Origin: Pseudomonas taiwanensis
GTDB taxonomy: Bacteria > Pseudomonadota > Gammaproteobacteria > Pseudomonadales > Pseudomonadaceae
Reading direction: 5' to 3'
NCBI RefSeq assembly: GCF_013393345.1
Contig: NZ_QJRF01000030.1
Location: 186,001-250,000, forward strand
DNA length: 64,000 bases
Positions 62,951 through 64,000 of the stretch are shown in pieces. Each line of letters starts with the position of its first letter. The stretch's first letter is position 1. Below the pieces are notes generated by a model. That model searched no databases and had not been told where the DNA came from. It was given only the letters and a program-made list of their open reading frames with translations. The translations under genes were made by a program, and so were the position numbers.

Positions 62951-64000
62951 ATGACTAAGCATACAAAGACATTCGGTCCCAGCCCTGTAATTCCTGTCGA
63001 TGAACGGTCTGTCACTAGTCATATGGTGCATTTCGTATCCTATGCTTCCAATCCTATTCTTGCTGGCTTGCAGCCGCTTGAATACACCGGATGGAGAGAT
63101 GAATCTCTTTCTTGGCATGACTCTAGTTACATTCACGCAAATCTCAATCCCTCCCCGACTTACCGCTTCTGGGGGCCGGACTCTATTGAGTTTCTCAAGA
63201 AATACTGCGGGAATTCTTTTGAAAAGTTCCCAGTTGGATTCGCTAAGCACGGCATTATGCTGGACGAGCAAGGGCGGATCATGGTCGATGGTTTGCTGGT
63301 TCGCCGCGAAGAGGATTACATCACTTACTGGATGAATCCTTGGTTGCAATATTGCGTAGAAAATAGCGACCTTGACGTCCAGGGTGAGGATGTTACCGGC
63401 AAAGTGTTCATGTTCCAGTTGGGTGGTCCGACCTGCTTGCAGGTACTAGATGCAGCTAGTGGTGAGAACTTGCACGACATCAAATTCATTCACCATCGAA
63501 TGAGTAAGATTGCAGGTCGAGATGTAATGATCCTGCGCGTCGGTATGGCTGGCTCCCTGGCTTATGAGGTTCATGGGAATGTAGAGGATGCCATTCCTGT
63601 TTATGAACAGATTCTCAAGGCTGGCGTAAAGTACGGTTTGAAGCGATTGGGTACCCCCGCTTACAATATGACCCATTGGGAGAATGGATTCCCACAAGCC
63701 TATCTCGATTTCCCCCTTCCTTGGTTTGAGCACAAAGAATTTGCTGCATGGCTCCGTGAGCGCGAAATTGGGTTCCTCTGCGATCCCGAAATTGTTAAAG
63801 ATTCTTTGTCTGGCAGCGTCGGTCAAGATTTCGCAGCTCGTTACCGAAACCCGATTGAGTTGGGTTGGGGTAAGACCATTAATATGGATCATGAGTTTGT
63901 TGGAAAGAAGGCTATTGAAGAGCTAAAGGCAAAGTCATCGCGCCAGATGGTAACTCTTGAGTGGAATAAAGAGGATATCCTTGATATCCACCGCTCGCAA
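62951..64000 (+). CDS. LigM/DesA-type tetrahydrofolate-dependent O-demethylase, 3' end outside window
   Basis: 350 residues visible, open to the right edge; full-length relatives have ~450-470. ATG 62951 follows AAGAGA. The protein belongs to the GcvT/aminomethyltransferase fold and matches the vanillate, syringate and 3-O-methylgallate demethylases LigM/DesA in several places: HGIMLDEQGRIMVDGLLV, RVGMAGSLAYEVHG, ILKAGVKYGLKRLGTPAYN, GSVGQDFAARYRNPIELGWG and MVTLEWNKEDILDIHRSQ. These enzymes transfer the methyl group of an aromatic methoxyl to tetrahydrofolate in the cytosol. The substrate here is unknown. Pseudomonads usually demethylate vanillate with the Rieske enzyme VanAB, so this gene fits acquisition by transfer. 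AT-rich codon usage differs from the backbone. Confidence 0.85.
   Translation, partial: MTKHTKTFGPSPVIPVDERSVTSHMVHFVSYASNPILAGLQPLEYTGWRDESLSWHDSSYIHANLNPSPTYRFWGPDSIEFLKKYCGNSFEKFPVGFAKHGIMLDEQGRIMVDGLLVRREEDYITYWMNPWLQYCVENSDLDVQGEDVTGKVFMFQLGGPTCLQVLDAASGENLHDIKFIHHRMSKIAGRDVMILRVGMAGSLAYEVHGNVEDAIPVYEQILKAGVKYGLKRLGTPAYNMTHWENGFPQAYLDFPLPWFEHKEFAAWLREREIGFLCDPEIVKDSLSGSVGQDFAARYRNPIELGWGKTINMDHEFVGKKAIEELKAKSSRQMVTLEWNKEDILDIHRSQ

Noticed and set aside
46031-64000. Insertion sequence or transposon with its transposase
   Set aside because: No transposase gene or matched terminal inverted repeats were seen; only an integrase remnant, so I describe the segment as an island of unknown type.

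Overview
The window reads as a chromosome segment of a high-GC gamma-proteobacterium of the genus Pseudomonas, close to the P. aeruginosa / P. resinovorans / P. citronellolis side. The evidence is protein-level identity of the core genes: a 1620-residue NAD-glutamate dehydrogenase, a 319-residue MoxR with its Bat operon, PepN, a 295-residue NadK, PyrD, Rmf, RlmKL and PBP4. A Pseudomonas-type REPIN repeat and an MvaT-type H-NS functional homologue agree with this.

Bases 1-46030 look like native backbone. Left to right: the end of a coiled-coil protein; an ACC-deaminase/D-cysteine-desulfhydrase family enzyme; a protein with two cyclic-nucleotide-binding-type domains and a rhodanese domain; two tandem paralogous secreted proteins of unknown family, the second with cadherin-like repeats; a reverse-strand DUF1853 gene; the overlapping run nadK - phosphoesterase - rhomboid followed by yeaC - DUF2797; pepN; a four-gene envelope module (DUF1302 outer-membrane barrel, DUF1329 Lol-like protein, YCF48 propeller, MMPL/RND protein) in two transcription units; a REPIN array; the reverse-strand moxR-bat operon; gdhB; a NUDIX hydrolase; a reverse-strand unknown gene; DUF2835; pyrD; rmf (reverse); rlmKL; a CHASE-PAS-GGDEF diguanylate cyclase; and dacB (reverse).

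At about 46030 the backbone breaks. The native yggL gene, divergent from dacB, is cut after codon 19 at an 18-bp palindrome. From there to the right edge base composition is more varied and often more AT-rich, and the content is typical of acquired DNA: a complete but synonymously diverged second yggL in inverse orientation, a DUF6088/AbiEi-like antitoxin without a visible toxin, a frameshifted tyrosine-recombinase remnant, a lone MbcA/ParS-type antitoxin domain, a CysQ-like phosphatase, a small four-cysteine protein and an MvaT-like silencer.

Beyond these lies a catabolic or transport block that is the most interesting part. A LysR regulator diverges from a second, compact copy of the whole DUF1302-DUF1329-YCF48-MMPL module. 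After it come a secreted helical protein, a methyl-accepting chemotaxis protein and, running off the right edge, a LigM/DesA-family tetrahydrofolate-dependent O-demethylase. The LysR promoter and the O-demethylase promoter carry nearly the same dyad (GATACC-TTTT-A/T-GGTA, a T-N11-A LysR box). My inference is one regulon that senses, moves towards, transports and demethylates a hydrophobic methoxylated compound. The compound cannot be named from the sequence. No rRNA, tRNA, CRISPR array or complete transposase gene was seen.
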